The notes beneath the pieces were generated by a model. It saw only the letters and a program-made list of their open reading frames with translations, did no database searches and was not told where the DNA came from. A stretch of DNA of 64,000 bases from Epiperipatus broadwayi. Its lineage: Eukaryota; Onychophora; Udeonychophora; Euonychophora; Peripatidae. Shown here piece by piece: positions 51,957 to 62,715 of this stretch. The DNA lies in contig JAQFVV010012572.1 of the NCBI GenBank assembly GCA_028023455.1, positions 620,001 to 684,000 on the forward strand, written 5' to 3'. Within the stretch, counting starts at the first letter, position 1. Each line of letters starts with the position of its first letter. The translations under genes and the position numbers were made by a program.

Positions 51957-52376
51957 TAAACTACTAAACATCACATGATCACCATCTCTTATACTAGTAC
52001 ATAATTGTTATTAAACAAGGCAAAACTCTCTCCATACAGTAGTGCCACCCTGTACCAACCAGAGTAATCAATGGATGCCAGAAGGCTTGTACATAAAATC
52101 TCTACCTAGTGTCTACTCATTCAATATCTGCAGACTAGTTTCTGGCTTGTGGACTTGTCAGTGAGGAGCCTTGGATCTGAGAGCACTACACCTAGATCTT
52201 AGGATCTAATGCAATCCTCCAGAAGCCACCTTTTATCTCTACTTAACTACAAAACTATGAGAATGAAATTGAAAACACAATAGTATTTTCAATCTTGACT
52301 CAATAGCTTATATAGTCATATGGGTCTGAACTCAGTTCAGCACCCATACATTTTGGTGTCTTTGGCTCTTTAACAA
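51957..52376 (+). mobile_element. 450-bp dispersed repeat, copy 5
   Basis: Collinear with 17375-17818: AAACTACTAAACATCACATG, AGTAGTGCCACCCTGTACCA, CTAGTTTCTGGCTTGTGGAC, CACCTAGATCTTAGGATCTA, CACCTTTTATCTCTACTTAA, GCACCCATACATTTTGGTGT and TTGGCTCTTTAACAACC. It lacks the second terminal direct repeat seen in copy 2; the sequence runs into the 52429 hairpin instead. Confidence 0.82.
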
Positions 52377-52428
52377 CCATAGCCACCACTATCTTATTAG
52401 GCATGATGGTAGTCCAGTATTTACCTTG

Positions 52429-52571
52429 CTATGATGTCATTATCCTGAAGGCATACCACTCTTTCATTCGACAAATGTAATGGCTAAAATTTTGCTGCAT
52501 ATCATGTGATGACATTACATCAAAGATCGCTAGATTAGAATAGGATGCCCTCAGGGTAATGACATCATAGA
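52429..52571. repeat. Inverted repeat around TGACATCAT motifs
   Basis: CTATGATGTCATTATCCTGA with AGGCAT faces ATGCCCTCAGGGTAATGACATCATAG; an inner ATGACATTACATCAAAGATC lies in the loop. It lies just left of the tandem array and Merlin fragment and could be a terminal part of that transposon (inference). Confidence 0.7.
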
Positions 52572-52663
52572 AACGAAGAGTGGGGGAAAAGGCACGTGGT
52601 ACAGTGTCATGAGGTAAAAACGGAGAAAAAGGCACGTGGTACAGAATAATGCTGGCACCTTCC

Positions 52664-53262
52664 ATCCTGAAAAAAAAATGGTAAAATTAATAAATAGGAC
52701 ACAAAATAGTGATATGCGGCAAAAAAAGGTTAAAAGTAATAATCATGAATAATTAACTAAAATTGGATGCAAAATAGGAAAATGTAAGATAAATATCACT
52801 ACAAAATTAATAAGTAAAAACTGCGAGTCCACAAATCCTGAAAAAAAAAATTAATAAATAGAACACAAAATAGAGTAATATGCGGCAAAAAAAGTTTAAA
52901 AGTAATATATATATCATGAATAATTAACTAAAATTGGATGCAAAATAGGAAAATGTAAGATAAATATCACTACAAAATTAATAAGTCATCTTAAAAGTAC
53001 TATATAAATTTTAAAAAAAACTATCATAAAGTGAAAACTGCGAATCTACAAATAACTGTGACTCTACAAATATTAATTTTGTCTTTTTTAAAAAACGTAT
53101 CATAAAGTGAGAGTCCAGAAGTAATAATTCTGCAAGTATTCAAATATTAATTTTATCTTTTTTAAAAAAAACCCATCATAAAGTGAAGACTGTGAGTCTA
53201 CAAATCATAATTAGTCATAATTCAGTCATCTTAAAAGTACTATATAAATGTATGAATTTTTT
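52664..53262. repeat. Tandem array: two 170-bp units plus shorter sub-repeats
   Basis: ATCCTGAAAAAAAA starts near-identical units at 52664 and 52834, each containing GATATGCGGC-type or AATATGCGGC sequence and AACTAAAATTGGATGCAAAA. After 52990, the motif ATCATAAAGTGARRACTGYGA recurs at about 75-bp spacing, and CATCTTAAAAGTACTATATA recurs 240 bp apart (52986 and 53226). Just upstream, AAAGGCACGTGGTACAG is repeated 40 bp apart (52588, 52628). Confidence 0.85.
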
Positions 53263-53356
53263 TTAGTGGAAATAACTATGATTTACAACTACTATAATTT
53301 ATAAGGAAAATAAAAGATGAATATCACAACAAAATGCGTACTTACCCAAATAACGA

Positions 53357-53578
53357 TCACTGCGGTGGACTGAACTGGCTTATATGTTGTAAAATTGCAC
53401 CAAAATGACCATCTTTGTAGGTACGCCTCCACATAAACTCCATCAAATAGGAGTCTAAGTGTTGATGTGCAGTTCCTCTGTGCTTCTTATTCCTCCATTT
53501 CACTAAACCCCACAACCTTTCAATATTTTGTGTGTGAACGCCGGTTGTAGGGTCTACAAAATTATATGTGTGGTTCAT
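53357..53578 (-). pseudogene. C-terminal part of a Merlin (ISXO2-like) transposase
   Basis: The 73-residue frame reads FVDPTTGVHTQNIERLWGLV, then KWRNKKHRGTAHQHLDSYL and EFMWRR. This is the highly characteristic end of the ISXO2/Merlin DDE domain: the T-G-x-H-T-x-x-I-E-x-x-W block carries the last acidic catalytic residue (Glu of IER), and Y-L-x-E-F-M-W-R closes the domain. An in-frame stop lies just upstream of the Met, and the N-terminal zinc-binding and first DDE parts are absent. It is therefore a truncated copy, or an exon whose upstream exons are lost. The residues that remain are well preserved. Confidence 0.85.
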
Positions 53579-54709
53579 TTGATGAAATGTTCAATATATC
53601 AATAGTAAAATGAAGTCTTTTCAGCATATATTAACTTCTAATAAATAATTCTCTCACTCCCTCAATGCATCCTTGGCATAATTTCACTGTATTTTTCAAT
53701 TTACATTTTGACAATTGAATTAGAAACTAAATACCAAATCAATTATAAAATGAAATGTTCTAGTTCTAAATCACTCCCACTCTCTCCTATCTCTTTTCTT
53801 CCCTCCCCTCTCTTTACTACTTCTTTTCTCCCCAATCTTATTTTGCTTTTGCTTTTTAATTTTTTTTCTTTATTGGTCCTCTTTTTCTTATTATTTTTTT
53901 TCTCTGATTGTGTGGCTACAAATTCTGTCATTCTCAACTTATGTGGGTTTTTTTTTTAGTACATTCTTTATTAGTGAATCTTATTTTGATGTTTTCATGA
54001 ACATATTTTCTAAATTGTCTTTTAAACATAGATAATAAAAAAATGAGAGGAATAAAACAATTTCTTAATAGCTTACTGTAGGGATAATGGTCTCTACAAT
54101 AACCTATTACAGAGGACTAATGAAGAAGAAGACATTACTGATCAGGCTTTTCAATGCATACCAATTTACTGACAGATGGTTAGATGGATAGGCTATTACT
54201 CAGATAACTGGCAGAAAAATCCTATGGCTGATTGGAATTTAAATTTACCCAGTCTGAATTTGTGTTCAAATTATAAGGCTTGGTAGGGTATGCTATCATT
54301 ACAGTTTGACATTCTTTTATTTATAAATAATAAGTCAAAAAGAAAAAAGTCAGCAGCCAAATTATTTAGTATTCTAAATATATTTCAAGAATTATATTTT
54401 TAATGGCATAACAAATTGTGATTGATATACAGTAATGGTAATAATTGCTATATTTTGCTCCAAATCTCCCCTCTAGCATTTATTGAATATAGCATATAAT
54501 AGCTAATGCATTGTTAGCACCACAATATATATTGTTTATTATACTGTTGTGTTAGTGTGTAGTATTTATCAATATACATATATATGTAAGAAAGATGCTA
54601 TTTTATGTGTATAGTATGTATATACAAATGAGTATTATGGTAAAAAGAATATTTTGAAAAAATAATAGTGTAGTTATTAATAATAAATTGAGATGTATAT
54701 ATTGTGTAT
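53579..54709. other. Non-coding block
   Basis: 53760-53960 is a pyrimidine-rich tract (CTCCCACTCTCTCCTATCTC) giving spurious frames on both strands. The rest is AT-rich without exon-like signals. Confidence 0.4.
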
Positions 54710-55112
54710 GTAATTTAAACTGCACTTTACACAAAAAAAGTGAAGCTTGCTAAAATATTATTAAAGAGTTATATGGCTAAGCGCTTTCAGGGCACCAAAA
54801 AACAACAGATCATGTGTTCAAACCCACTATGGCAAGGGCACTATGCACTGAACATAATGACATAAAATGAAAAATTAAGGAGGCATGCTTTATTGCAAAT
54901 GACAACTGTGCAATAAACCGAAAAGAATCGTGCTTTGCAATCTCCAGAAAATGGTCATTATGAAAATTTGCATAAATCACCGCTAAACTTCAATTAAAGT
55001 CGGCTATGAATATGGAGATTTAAGTTCCCTGAAAGCACTTAGCCTAATAACTCTTTAATAATATTTTAGACAAACTTCACTTTTTTTTTGCGTAAAGAGC
55101 AGTTTAAATTAC
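54710..55112. mobile_element. MITE with 80-bp terminal inverted repeats
   Basis: GTAATTTAAACTGCACTTTA, AAAAGTGAAGCTTGCTAAAA and AGAGTTATATGGCTAAGCGC at the left face CACTTAGCCTAATAACTCTT, ATTTTAGACAAACTTCACTT and GAGCAGTTTAAATTAC at the right. The interior has no open frame but holds GTGTTCAAACCCAC, a B-box-like sequence. The complete TIRs give well-defined ends. Confidence 0.85.
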
Positions 55113-55191
55113 TTACTACTCAAAGGTGAAGTAGAAAACTAGTATTTTATTTCAATATTGTGTATGTGTTTTTTCATTGTCTCAAAAATAA

Positions 55192-55236
55192 ATTATTATT
55201 ATTATTATTATTATTATTATGATGATGATGATGATA
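55192..55236. repeat. (ATT)n(GAT)n compound microsatellite
   Basis: A TTA/ATT run passes into GATGATGATGATGAT just before the zinc-knuckle relic. Confidence 0.96.
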
Positions 55237-55757
55237 TTCCAACACAAATAATTGACCAGAATGCAATACTGACTATTCACATAAAAGGATTAAGGCCGAG
55301 ATGTTTTGCGTGCGGTGAAACCGGACACTTAGCAATCGATTGCAACACCAAAATCAACCAGAAAAACCAACCGAGCTCTGAAGATCAACCAACAGAAGCT
55401 CACCAACCGGAATCAAACAGTACAAAACAGATAACGAAAACAACTAATAAACAAGAAAAAATTAATAAAAAAACCACAGATCAACAGCAATTGAATAATA
55501 AAAAACTGCACACACGTTGCCAGCACCTGAAATTCTGGATTTATCAACAAAATCAACCAATAGAATTCAAACCCCTACTAATAAAAAAACAGAAAGTCAA
55601 CAACCTCAAGACGCTCCAATAGAAAAAATAGCGCACAATCTAAGTCAGCCTACCAAAAATACTGACGAAAAAGAGATAATAAAAGAACAAATAAACTCAC
55701 ACAGTAATAGTGATCAAGAAAAAATATATATAACACACCAAACACCCAATATTAAAA
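55236..55757 (+). pseudogene. Retroelement gag/ORF1 fragment with CCHC zinc knuckle
   Basis: After IPTQIIDQNAILTIHIKG the frame reads LRPRCFACGETGHLAIDC, a perfect C-x2-C-x4-H-x4-C zinc knuckle as in retroelement nucleocapsids and some LINE ORF1 proteins. A Gln/Asn/Thr/Lys-rich tail follows. Near 55510 the reading shifts by one frame: LPAPEILDLSTKSTNRIQ continues in the second frame with PQDAPIEKIAHNLSQPTKN. The tail runs into the microsatellite at 55758. The knuckle residues are intact, but the frameshift and missing flanks make it a relic. Whether LTR or LINE cannot be decided. Confidence 0.7.
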
Positions 55758-55758
55758 A

Positions 55759-55819
<61 letters not shown>

Positions 55820-55860
55820 GTTGTTGTTGTTGTTGTTGTTGTTGTAGTTGTTGTTGTTGT
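55758..55860. repeat. (ATT)n(GTT)n compound microsatellite
   Basis: About 20 ATT units followed by about 14 GTT units with one GTA interruption. The strand-shared frames across it (poly-Ile/poly-Val and poly-Gln) are artefacts. Confidence 0.97.
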
Positions 55861-56759
55861 ACCATAAATTTATTTATTTTTAAATAAAATGAGCAGTGGA
55901 GTATTAGACTGTTGACCTTCTGAAACTGTTGATGTAACAGAATAAACCCAATTGATTGTTCTGGTGGTATCTTTTTTCTCAATAATTTGAAGATTCGGCC
56001 TCTAACAGTTGTTTTGATATTCATTAAGTGTTTGATCTGGGGCATGGGGAATGGGTTCGAATCCAGTTTGGTCCCTGACCTAAATTTTGGGCTTGATTGG
56101 ATTTGAAGTACATTTCTTTTTTAGTTCCAGCTCATTGTTAGATGGATCAACATGTTTTGACTGGTACAATATAAATTGTGATGAGGTCTAAAATTTGAAC
56201 CCCTTCATTAAAGTTAAAATAATTAAGATAAATAAAATTTAATAAAAATGAAATAGAAAAAGGTTTAAAATAAATACAAATGTGTATGTGGATCAAAAAG
56301 GTATATACGCATTATATAAATTATGTTTATGTTAAATGTGAAATAAAATTATCATCTAAAATTGAGATTTGAAGTTTTTTTTTTAAAAAGAGAGAAAAGA
56401 TTACGTAATTTTTTTTAATTTATTATTTTTAGAATGTCATTAATTACTGCATGTAATTACATTAACAATTTATTTATCAGTATTGGTAATTATATAAGAT
56501 TTTTTAAAGTAGTATGTAGAATGGTAAAAAATCATAAAAAAAATTTTTTTTTTTTTTAAAACAAAGAGAAAGGCATATAAATATCCAAGAATGGATTAAT
56601 TAATTAGTTTTTATCCAGCCAAAGTAAAATAAATTTTGTGCTGATTTTAGGTACAAGATAATGACTTATTTAAAAAATTATTTAATTACAGGCTATTTAA
56701 AGATAGCATGAATAAAAGTAAAAGTTTTTTTTGTGTGTGTTATGTTTTTGTAGACGTTT
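55861..56759. other. Non-coding block with a tRNA-like B-box
   Basis: ATGGGTTCGAATCCAGTTTG at 56051-56070 contains a perfect B-box (GGTTCGAATCC), preceded by GATCTGGGGCATGGGG. No matching A-box or cloverleaf is clear. The rest is featureless. Confidence 0.4.
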
Positions 56760-57050
56760 AAAATGGAATTAAATGAGAACACTGGCCACCTGCGTAGTGA
56801 ATCAGCATCGTAAGATTTCGCGAGTAATAATGTATAATAAGAATTGTGGACTTAATTAGTGAAGTATTGAATAGCTTCACTCTCTTAGATCTAACCACAC
56901 TTCATCTTCACCTATTCATATATAAAAGTAGATTGAAGTAAAGAAGGGTTCCCCTCTTTTCTTCCAAGCGTGAGCTTGTGGCTAAGACCTGTAGAGGTCC
57001 CTACCTTCGAATTTTTCAGACGCTTATTCCTAAGGTTACAGCCTTGGTAA
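56760..57050 (+). promoter_or_regulatory. Possible promoter with TATA box, or a solo LTR
   Basis: This is a G+C-elevated island. TTCATATATAAAAGTAG (about 56918-56934) is TATA-like. Downstream, GGTTCCCCTCTTTTCTTCC, TGGCTAAGACCTGTAGAGGT and TTATTCCTAAGGTTACAGCC are followed by a donor-like TTG|GTAAATA at 57047. Upstream, ACACTGGCCACCTGCGTAGT and AAGATTTCGCGAG contain CpGs. The layout suits either a first non-coding exon or the U3-R-U5 of a solo LTR. No matching second LTR or target duplication was found. Confidence 0.3.
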
Positions 57051-58570
57051 ATATTATTTTCTTTCATGAAGAAAGACTTATAAAAAGAAAAGATGTCGGT
57101 TTTATTATATCATATCCTGTTTGCTTTATCTGGAGGTTTCCAAACAATTGTTGTTAGTGTTGTTTTAAAATGAACATAAAAAAAGTAAAACCTTAAGTGA
57201 CTTGGAGTTTTGGAATGATTTAACTATGGAGTTTGATTAGAAAGAGGAAGTAATGCAATAAATGTTCTATGCACTACAAAATATCTATCATGGATGAAAT
57301 GTATAATCTTAAGTGCAAGATAGTAAATACTATGGTGTAGAGAACACCTGAATATACCAAACTCATCATCTGCACTAATCATGTGGTTGTGTTATTTCTA
57401 TAACCATTTATCTGCTGCAGGATCATCAGTTTACCAAATGGAGCTCCCTATAAAAGAATAATGAAAAAGACATTCATATATGAATTGCCTATGCCTGAGA
57501 GTTTGATTAGAATATAATGAAGGATAAGACAGACTTTATACTTACATATATATCAATAAGCTTACTTATTTTATTGTTATATTTCCAGGAAATAAAGTAA
57601 ACGATTTGTTTTTACATTATTTTAATTTGTTTTCTTTTTTTAATTTTTCTTGTAATATTTTATGACAAATTATGGACTTTGGTCTTGTTTTTTTATTTGT
57701 TAATGGATGTAAAAGGCATATCTGTATATGTGTGCATATATTCTGATTCACAAGCACATATATTTAGATGTGAAAGGCAAATGAAGAAAGGGAAGATGTT
57801 TAAACCATAGCCAAGTAATAGCAATAATGGAATTCTATTCTTTTGTATTATTGTATTATTAATATTTTTATGTGTGTTTTTTTATTATTCGTGTTTTGTG
57901 GGAAAAAATGTATTATGGGAACAATGATAAATTTTATTAGATATTATTATTTTATATAATTGGGGTCAATCATTTTCATTAACTTATTTATTAAAAGTAA
58001 CAATTGAATATTAATAAAATTAATCACATTGTGTCTACTTCTAATGAAGTATAAATACCATTCACCCTGAGAGTTATTGTTTTATAGATATAAAACATTG
58101 AGCTAGAAATTGCTATACTGGAAGGTTATTCATACTTTCTTTATTGTACTCCCTCATAGCATAATTCTTTATTCGGTTTATAAGAACTGATGCTTAAGAC
58201 TAAAGATCACCTCCAGTGCTTATGAATATGCCTTGAAAGAGTCAAAGCATGAACTTATGTTTTATATAATTATTGGTACATTTAAGTTGGCCTAGTTTAG
58301 TCACCTTCTTTAAATAAAATTGAGATATAAGGATAGTACAATTTTAATATCAAACTTAGAAATAATCCATATGTATATAATGTAACAGTGTTCTTATATA
58401 GCATATGAGGTTCGATTAATTGACAACATGTTTGGGCATGAATAACTTAAGAGATGTGAGACACAAAAATGTTTAGCACACTTTGAGATAACAGGAAAGG
58501 TGCAACAATATAATTTTGGATGCATAGTAAAGTATTTTATTTTGATAAGGTTATAATATTTGTAAGGTTT
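57051..58570. other. Non-coding block
   Basis: No exon, RNA gene or structured repeat recognised; AT-rich with short T-runs. Confidence 0.45.
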
Positions 58571-58751
58571 ATATGTATATTGCATACAATAACTCCCCTC
58601 ATATACACTTCAATGCATTTTTTTAATGATTTCTTTATTTTCCTGACAACAAAGACTGCAGGACAGTCGAAACTGACAGGAAATTAAAGAAATCATTTTA
58701 AAACATTGCATTAAAGTGTATATGAGAGGAGTTATTGTAAGCAATATATAT
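58571..58751. repeat. Foldback element, about 180 bp
   Basis: GCATACAATAACTCCCCTCA, TATACACTTCAATGCATTTT and ATGATTTCTTTATTTTCCTG face CAGGAAATTAAAGAAATCAT, ACATTGCATTAAAGTGTATA and TGAGAGGAGTTATTGTAAGC. Arms of about 75 bp flank a small loop with GACTGCAGGACAGTC. No coding content. Confidence 0.88.
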
Positions 58752-59000
58752 GAATATGTGAAGAAATGCAAAGAAAGTAAAAGGAGAAAAATAAAAATAT
58801 ACTTCTGAAAAGGTTGAGATATATTAAGATTTGGAAAGATTGAATGCATAATAGAGTATATTGAGATTTAATAAGATTGGAGAAAAGTTAAGAAGTAGTA
58901 AATAAAAAAGAGGGGTTATATATATAACTATTCAAATAAATAGAATAACGCAATTCAAAAAAATGCAGTCATGGCAGTTTAATTAATTACGTGTTTAAGA

Positions 59001-59011
59001 TATGAGTCTGG

Positions 59012-59042
<31 letters not shown>

Positions 59043-59050
59043 CCAGACTC

Positions 59051-59083
<33 letters not shown>
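59001..59083. repeat. Hairpin around a TA microsatellite
   Basis: TATGAGTCTGGTATA and TATACCAGACTCATA flank one TA run (to 59038), and a second TA run follows (59054-59083). Confidence 0.85.
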
Positions 59084-59084
<1 letters not shown>

Positions 59085-59149
59085 AATAATAAGTAAAAGT
59101 TAGCATTTAGAAACAGAATATAGTTAGAGAAACAGAAAAAAATGTACAT

Positions 59150-60085
59150 GAGGAAAGAGATGATTCAAAGACTGCAAGAAATGCAGGGAAACACAGTGGC
59201 TAAGCTCCAGAATATGAATAAAAAAATTTTTTAAATGAAATTAGAAGCACAAAATAGCTTTGAATTAAAGTTGTGAGAGATCCAGTAGGATACAGAAGTC
59301 AAAGCCCAAAAAGGAAAGAAAAGAAATCAGAACTTAAATATAGAGTCTGCTTGTAAAGAATACAAAAGGAGATATCATCAGGCCTAACTGAGTATAATTT
59401 TTTTTTAAATTAAGACATTCAAAGGTCTAGTGGGAGAAGCTTGAGTAGAACATATAAACAATTTATATAAATATTTTAATTTAAATTCCATGTCTGAAGA
59501 GTGCAAGTTAATGATAGTCTGTAATCATCTTCAAGGATATACAAAATTTTGGTGGGATTCACTATTTCACCAGCCTGAAAATTTCCAAAAATATATAAAG
59601 GCCATGATGGATAATTTTTGGACAGAAGAATGCCAGAAAATTATCAGATACCAAACTGTGCAAGAAAGGTTTAAAGTGAACAGCAACGAGAACTATACCC
59701 AACTTTTCAGGAGACAAGTGACAAAATTAAGTACACTCAAAAATGTAATATGACTGAGAGTCAAATTGTATGAGTTGTGTGTCAGAATTTGCCCTTGCAA
59801 ATAAAGCATATATTATTGAGTATGGGTAAGAAATCTGTGGAAGAGGTAGATACATTATTAAATGCAGTGAGACATCAATGTTCAGTCAACTTAAATTGTC
59901 CAAAAAAAGTACAGGTACCATAAGCACAAATGCTATAAAAGCAAGAAAGAATAATGATAGCAAAAAAGATACTTATCCACAGTGTAAGAGAGAAGAAAAC
60001 TGTAACCCCTGATACTGTTCAAGTTTGGAAAAAGAAAAGCAAAAATGTTGTGGAAATGCGGAGGTATACATTTATATATTCACAG
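59150..60085 (+). pseudogene. Ty3/gypsy-type gag (capsid) relic
   Basis: The best part is an 87-codon frame (59490-59753) with SEECKLMIVCNHLQGYTKFW and WDSLFHQPENF. This fits the capsid pattern K-L-x-x-x-x-x-x-L-x-G-x-A/x-x-W-W seen in many retrotransposon Gag proteins. Upstream, with stops, there is a region with QRLQEMQGNTVAKLQNMN (coiled-coil-like) and KTFKGLVGEA, the usual F-x-G...E start of the capsid. Downstream near 60045, LWKCGG may be the remnant of a zinc knuckle. Several stops and shifts separate these, so the gene is dead. No pol part was found further downstream. Confidence 0.6.
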
Positions 60086-61937
60086 CCAACGAAGTTAATC
60101 TGCTGTCTTTCATTTACATGTGCCTTAACACTGTACTTAACAAAATATTTACAATTATTTACGTATATACAACCAACTCTCTATCCGTATTACAACCAAT
60201 GAATAGTTAATTAGTTTTGTGTTAATACTATATATCAGTAATTACATATTATGTAATTACTATATATCAGTATATTGGATTCGTCACACATTAAAAAAAA
60301 TATTTCTCGTACTTGTGACATTGATATAAATATACTGTCAGCATTTGTAGAATCCAGGGTTAATTGTCGTATTTTAAGTATATCACTGTTATTTGGGAAT
60401 CAATAAGAAGTATGATATATGTAACGTTTTTCTTTTACATGCACAATCATTATTTTTTGCATCTTTTTGTATTCTACTGCTTTTCAAAATGTTATTAAAT
60501 TATTAAATGAGCATCTGTAAATGCTTCACAAGAAAAGAAAATATTTTATAACTTTATATATTTTTCCCCTGTGAAGAAACAGAAAAAGATCTTTTTATCA
60601 GAAAAGTAAATTATCAGCTTAAATGATTTCTCGCCTCTAGCAATAAAAATGATAAAATGATAATTACCAGAACAAAGGGATAATAAGTAATACATATTTT
60701 TTAATAAAGTAAATTGAACTTTTAGTTTACCTATATAAATTTCAAAGCTGCTGTATCTCTTTTTGTTTTGTTGCAAAAATGTAATCTATGTTTTGAATAT
60801 AAATAAATGATAAGTAGAAGTCTTCGAAATTTCCGCAGTTTTCATTTGTTTTGGCGCAGTAAAACATTTTATATAATTTTTCTTTCTTATTAAAAATTGA
60901 AACTCATTTTTGTTTATGTAAACTTTATATATATCATGCACTTATAAGGCCTCGTTTATGCAGAATTAATATATCCTTCTGTCATGCCTATGATATATTG
61001 TTTTGAATAAGCCGAAGAACAAAATGAATACATGATAAAACATTATGAAAGAAGTCAGAATGCTGTACAGACAGATATTTTAATATCAGAAACTGTTTCA
61101 GTACCAGTTTCATAAAGGAAAGTCCAGCTCGATGTAATATTTTCAGAAGATGAAGAGTATAAAAGAGTAACTTTTGGTAAAATATCAAGCAGCCAATGCC
61201 AGCACTTTTAATGATGGGGGGAGTGGTGATTTTATTAATTTTGGAAAGAACGCAGATAAATTAAAACTTTGATCAGAATAATAGGACATTTGCAACATAG
61301 TTTGGGGTACACTTGTTCAAAAAGAAGTGTTTTCTATATGCAATGGTGATTGGTGCATCTGCTATTAATAGCTCTAAAAAACTATAATCTCATTGTGAAT
61401 TCAGTCAGCCTTATATAATACTGTATAAAATCCTGTTAGACACTGAGAAAAGCGATAATTGTAAAAAGTAATAATTCTACAAGTTAATTAAAAATAAAAA
61501 TATCATCATCAAATCTATATTGCTTTTTGATATAATAAAACAAAGCCTTGAAGAAAGCTTTTAGCCACTTGAAGCATTGGAAATAATAAGCATCAATTAA
61601 AAAAAATGAAAGAAAAGTTTGAAAATACCATTTTAAAATAATATAATAGTAATAAAAACTTAAATATGCATATACTCTGTCATTAGTATTGTTATAAAAA
61701 TGATATCGAACGATTTCTAGATTGAGGTACTCAAACGTCACGTGGCCTCTTGAACATTCACTTAATTATATTCCTTTGCCCACTTGGTGAGGACAATTGG
61801 TTCATCAAAACTTTTCGTAAAATAAGAAGATTATATAAAAAGCAAGGGATTATAACGGTTTTCTATGGGGAATAATTTAGCTCATTCCTACTGATACAAA
61901 ATTATGCCATAAATATATTAACAGATAATTTAATCTA
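60086..61937. other. Non-coding block
   Basis: A 38-codon plus-strand frame at about 61012-61110 (AEEQNEYMIKHYERSQNAV) looks mildly coding-like but has no splice support. Several minus-strand frames here are Leu/Phe/Tyr-rich and typical of AT-rich chance frames. Confidence 0.35.
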
Positions 61938-61938
61938 G

Positions 61939-62035
<97 letters not shown>
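61938..62035. repeat. (TC)n(TA)n compound microsatellite
   Basis: About 12 TC units followed by about 37 TA units. Confidence 0.98.
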
Positions 62036-62037
<2 letters not shown>

Positions 62038-62384
62038 ATTTTTAAATAATCCTAATGTACAATATATGCATGTGTAAACTGTGCTATGTGTGTATTAGGC
62101 AGGTATGCACTTAAAAAATGTATGTGTGTAAGAAAAAAAACACTTAGCTTAAAACCATTCTTTGTTATAACCCATCCATTCAGCATATCATCATCATCCA
62201 GATATCTAAACCATCAACTACTCATTCTAAGGATCTATCATTTTCTTTTAAAGCCTTTGATGATTTTTAATTTTTTTTAGGAAGAGGTTCACCTGTGATG
62301 ACTGATGATCTCTACAGACCAAGGTTAAAATGAATGATTGACATGCTTCTTTGATTTTTTTAACAACATATTATTGACTTATGG

Positions 62385-62715
62385 CATTTTCAGGTTTGAT
62401 TGAACATTTTAGAATCAAATTCTTCAAAAATGTTTATGGCCTTATGATACAAAATCAGTTCTTCAGTTTTTTGATGTCCAAGTTTTTTTTTATAGACTTG
62501 TTAATTTTCTTTACTTCATTGTTCTTTTCTTCATCCAGTTGCATTAATTCCTCATTAGTTAATTCTTTCATGTGTGGTTGCAAAAGCTCTTCAATGTTGT
62601 TATCATCAATTTCTTATCAGTACCTTTATCCAAAGTGTTGGTGAAATGCTGCATTAATTATTGAAGTTAGTACATCTTGAAGATTGCAATGATTCTTTGA
62701 TCCATAGATTGAAAA
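62385..62715 (-). pseudogene. Tigger/pogo-type transposase fragment
   Basis: The minus strand reads FQSMDQRIIAIFKMY early on, matching the P-M-D-Q-x-x-I-x-x-F-K block that ends the DDE region of Tigger/jerky-like transposases. Downstream, in another frame, come NNIEELLQPHMKELTNEELM and QLDEEKNNEVKKINKSI. This resembles the I-x-E-L-L...E-L-T-x-E-E-L...L-E segment of the same proteins. A deletion removed the sequence between, and more shifts and a stop follow. It is a decayed, internally deleted copy. The residues are characteristic, so the family call is good, while the exact element is unknown. Confidence 0.72.

Noticed and set aside
53708-53959. Overlapping frames on both strands (Ser/Leu/Phe-rich and Lys/Glu-rich)
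   Set aside because: Both are products of a pyrimidine-rich tract and not a gene.
62281-62323. A 43-bp acceptor-donor bounded microexon candidate encoding RGSPVMTDDLYRP
   Set aside because: The acceptor is good, but the donor (AAG|GTTAAA) is weak and no partner exon or family is known. It lies beside the Tigger relic and may be part of it.
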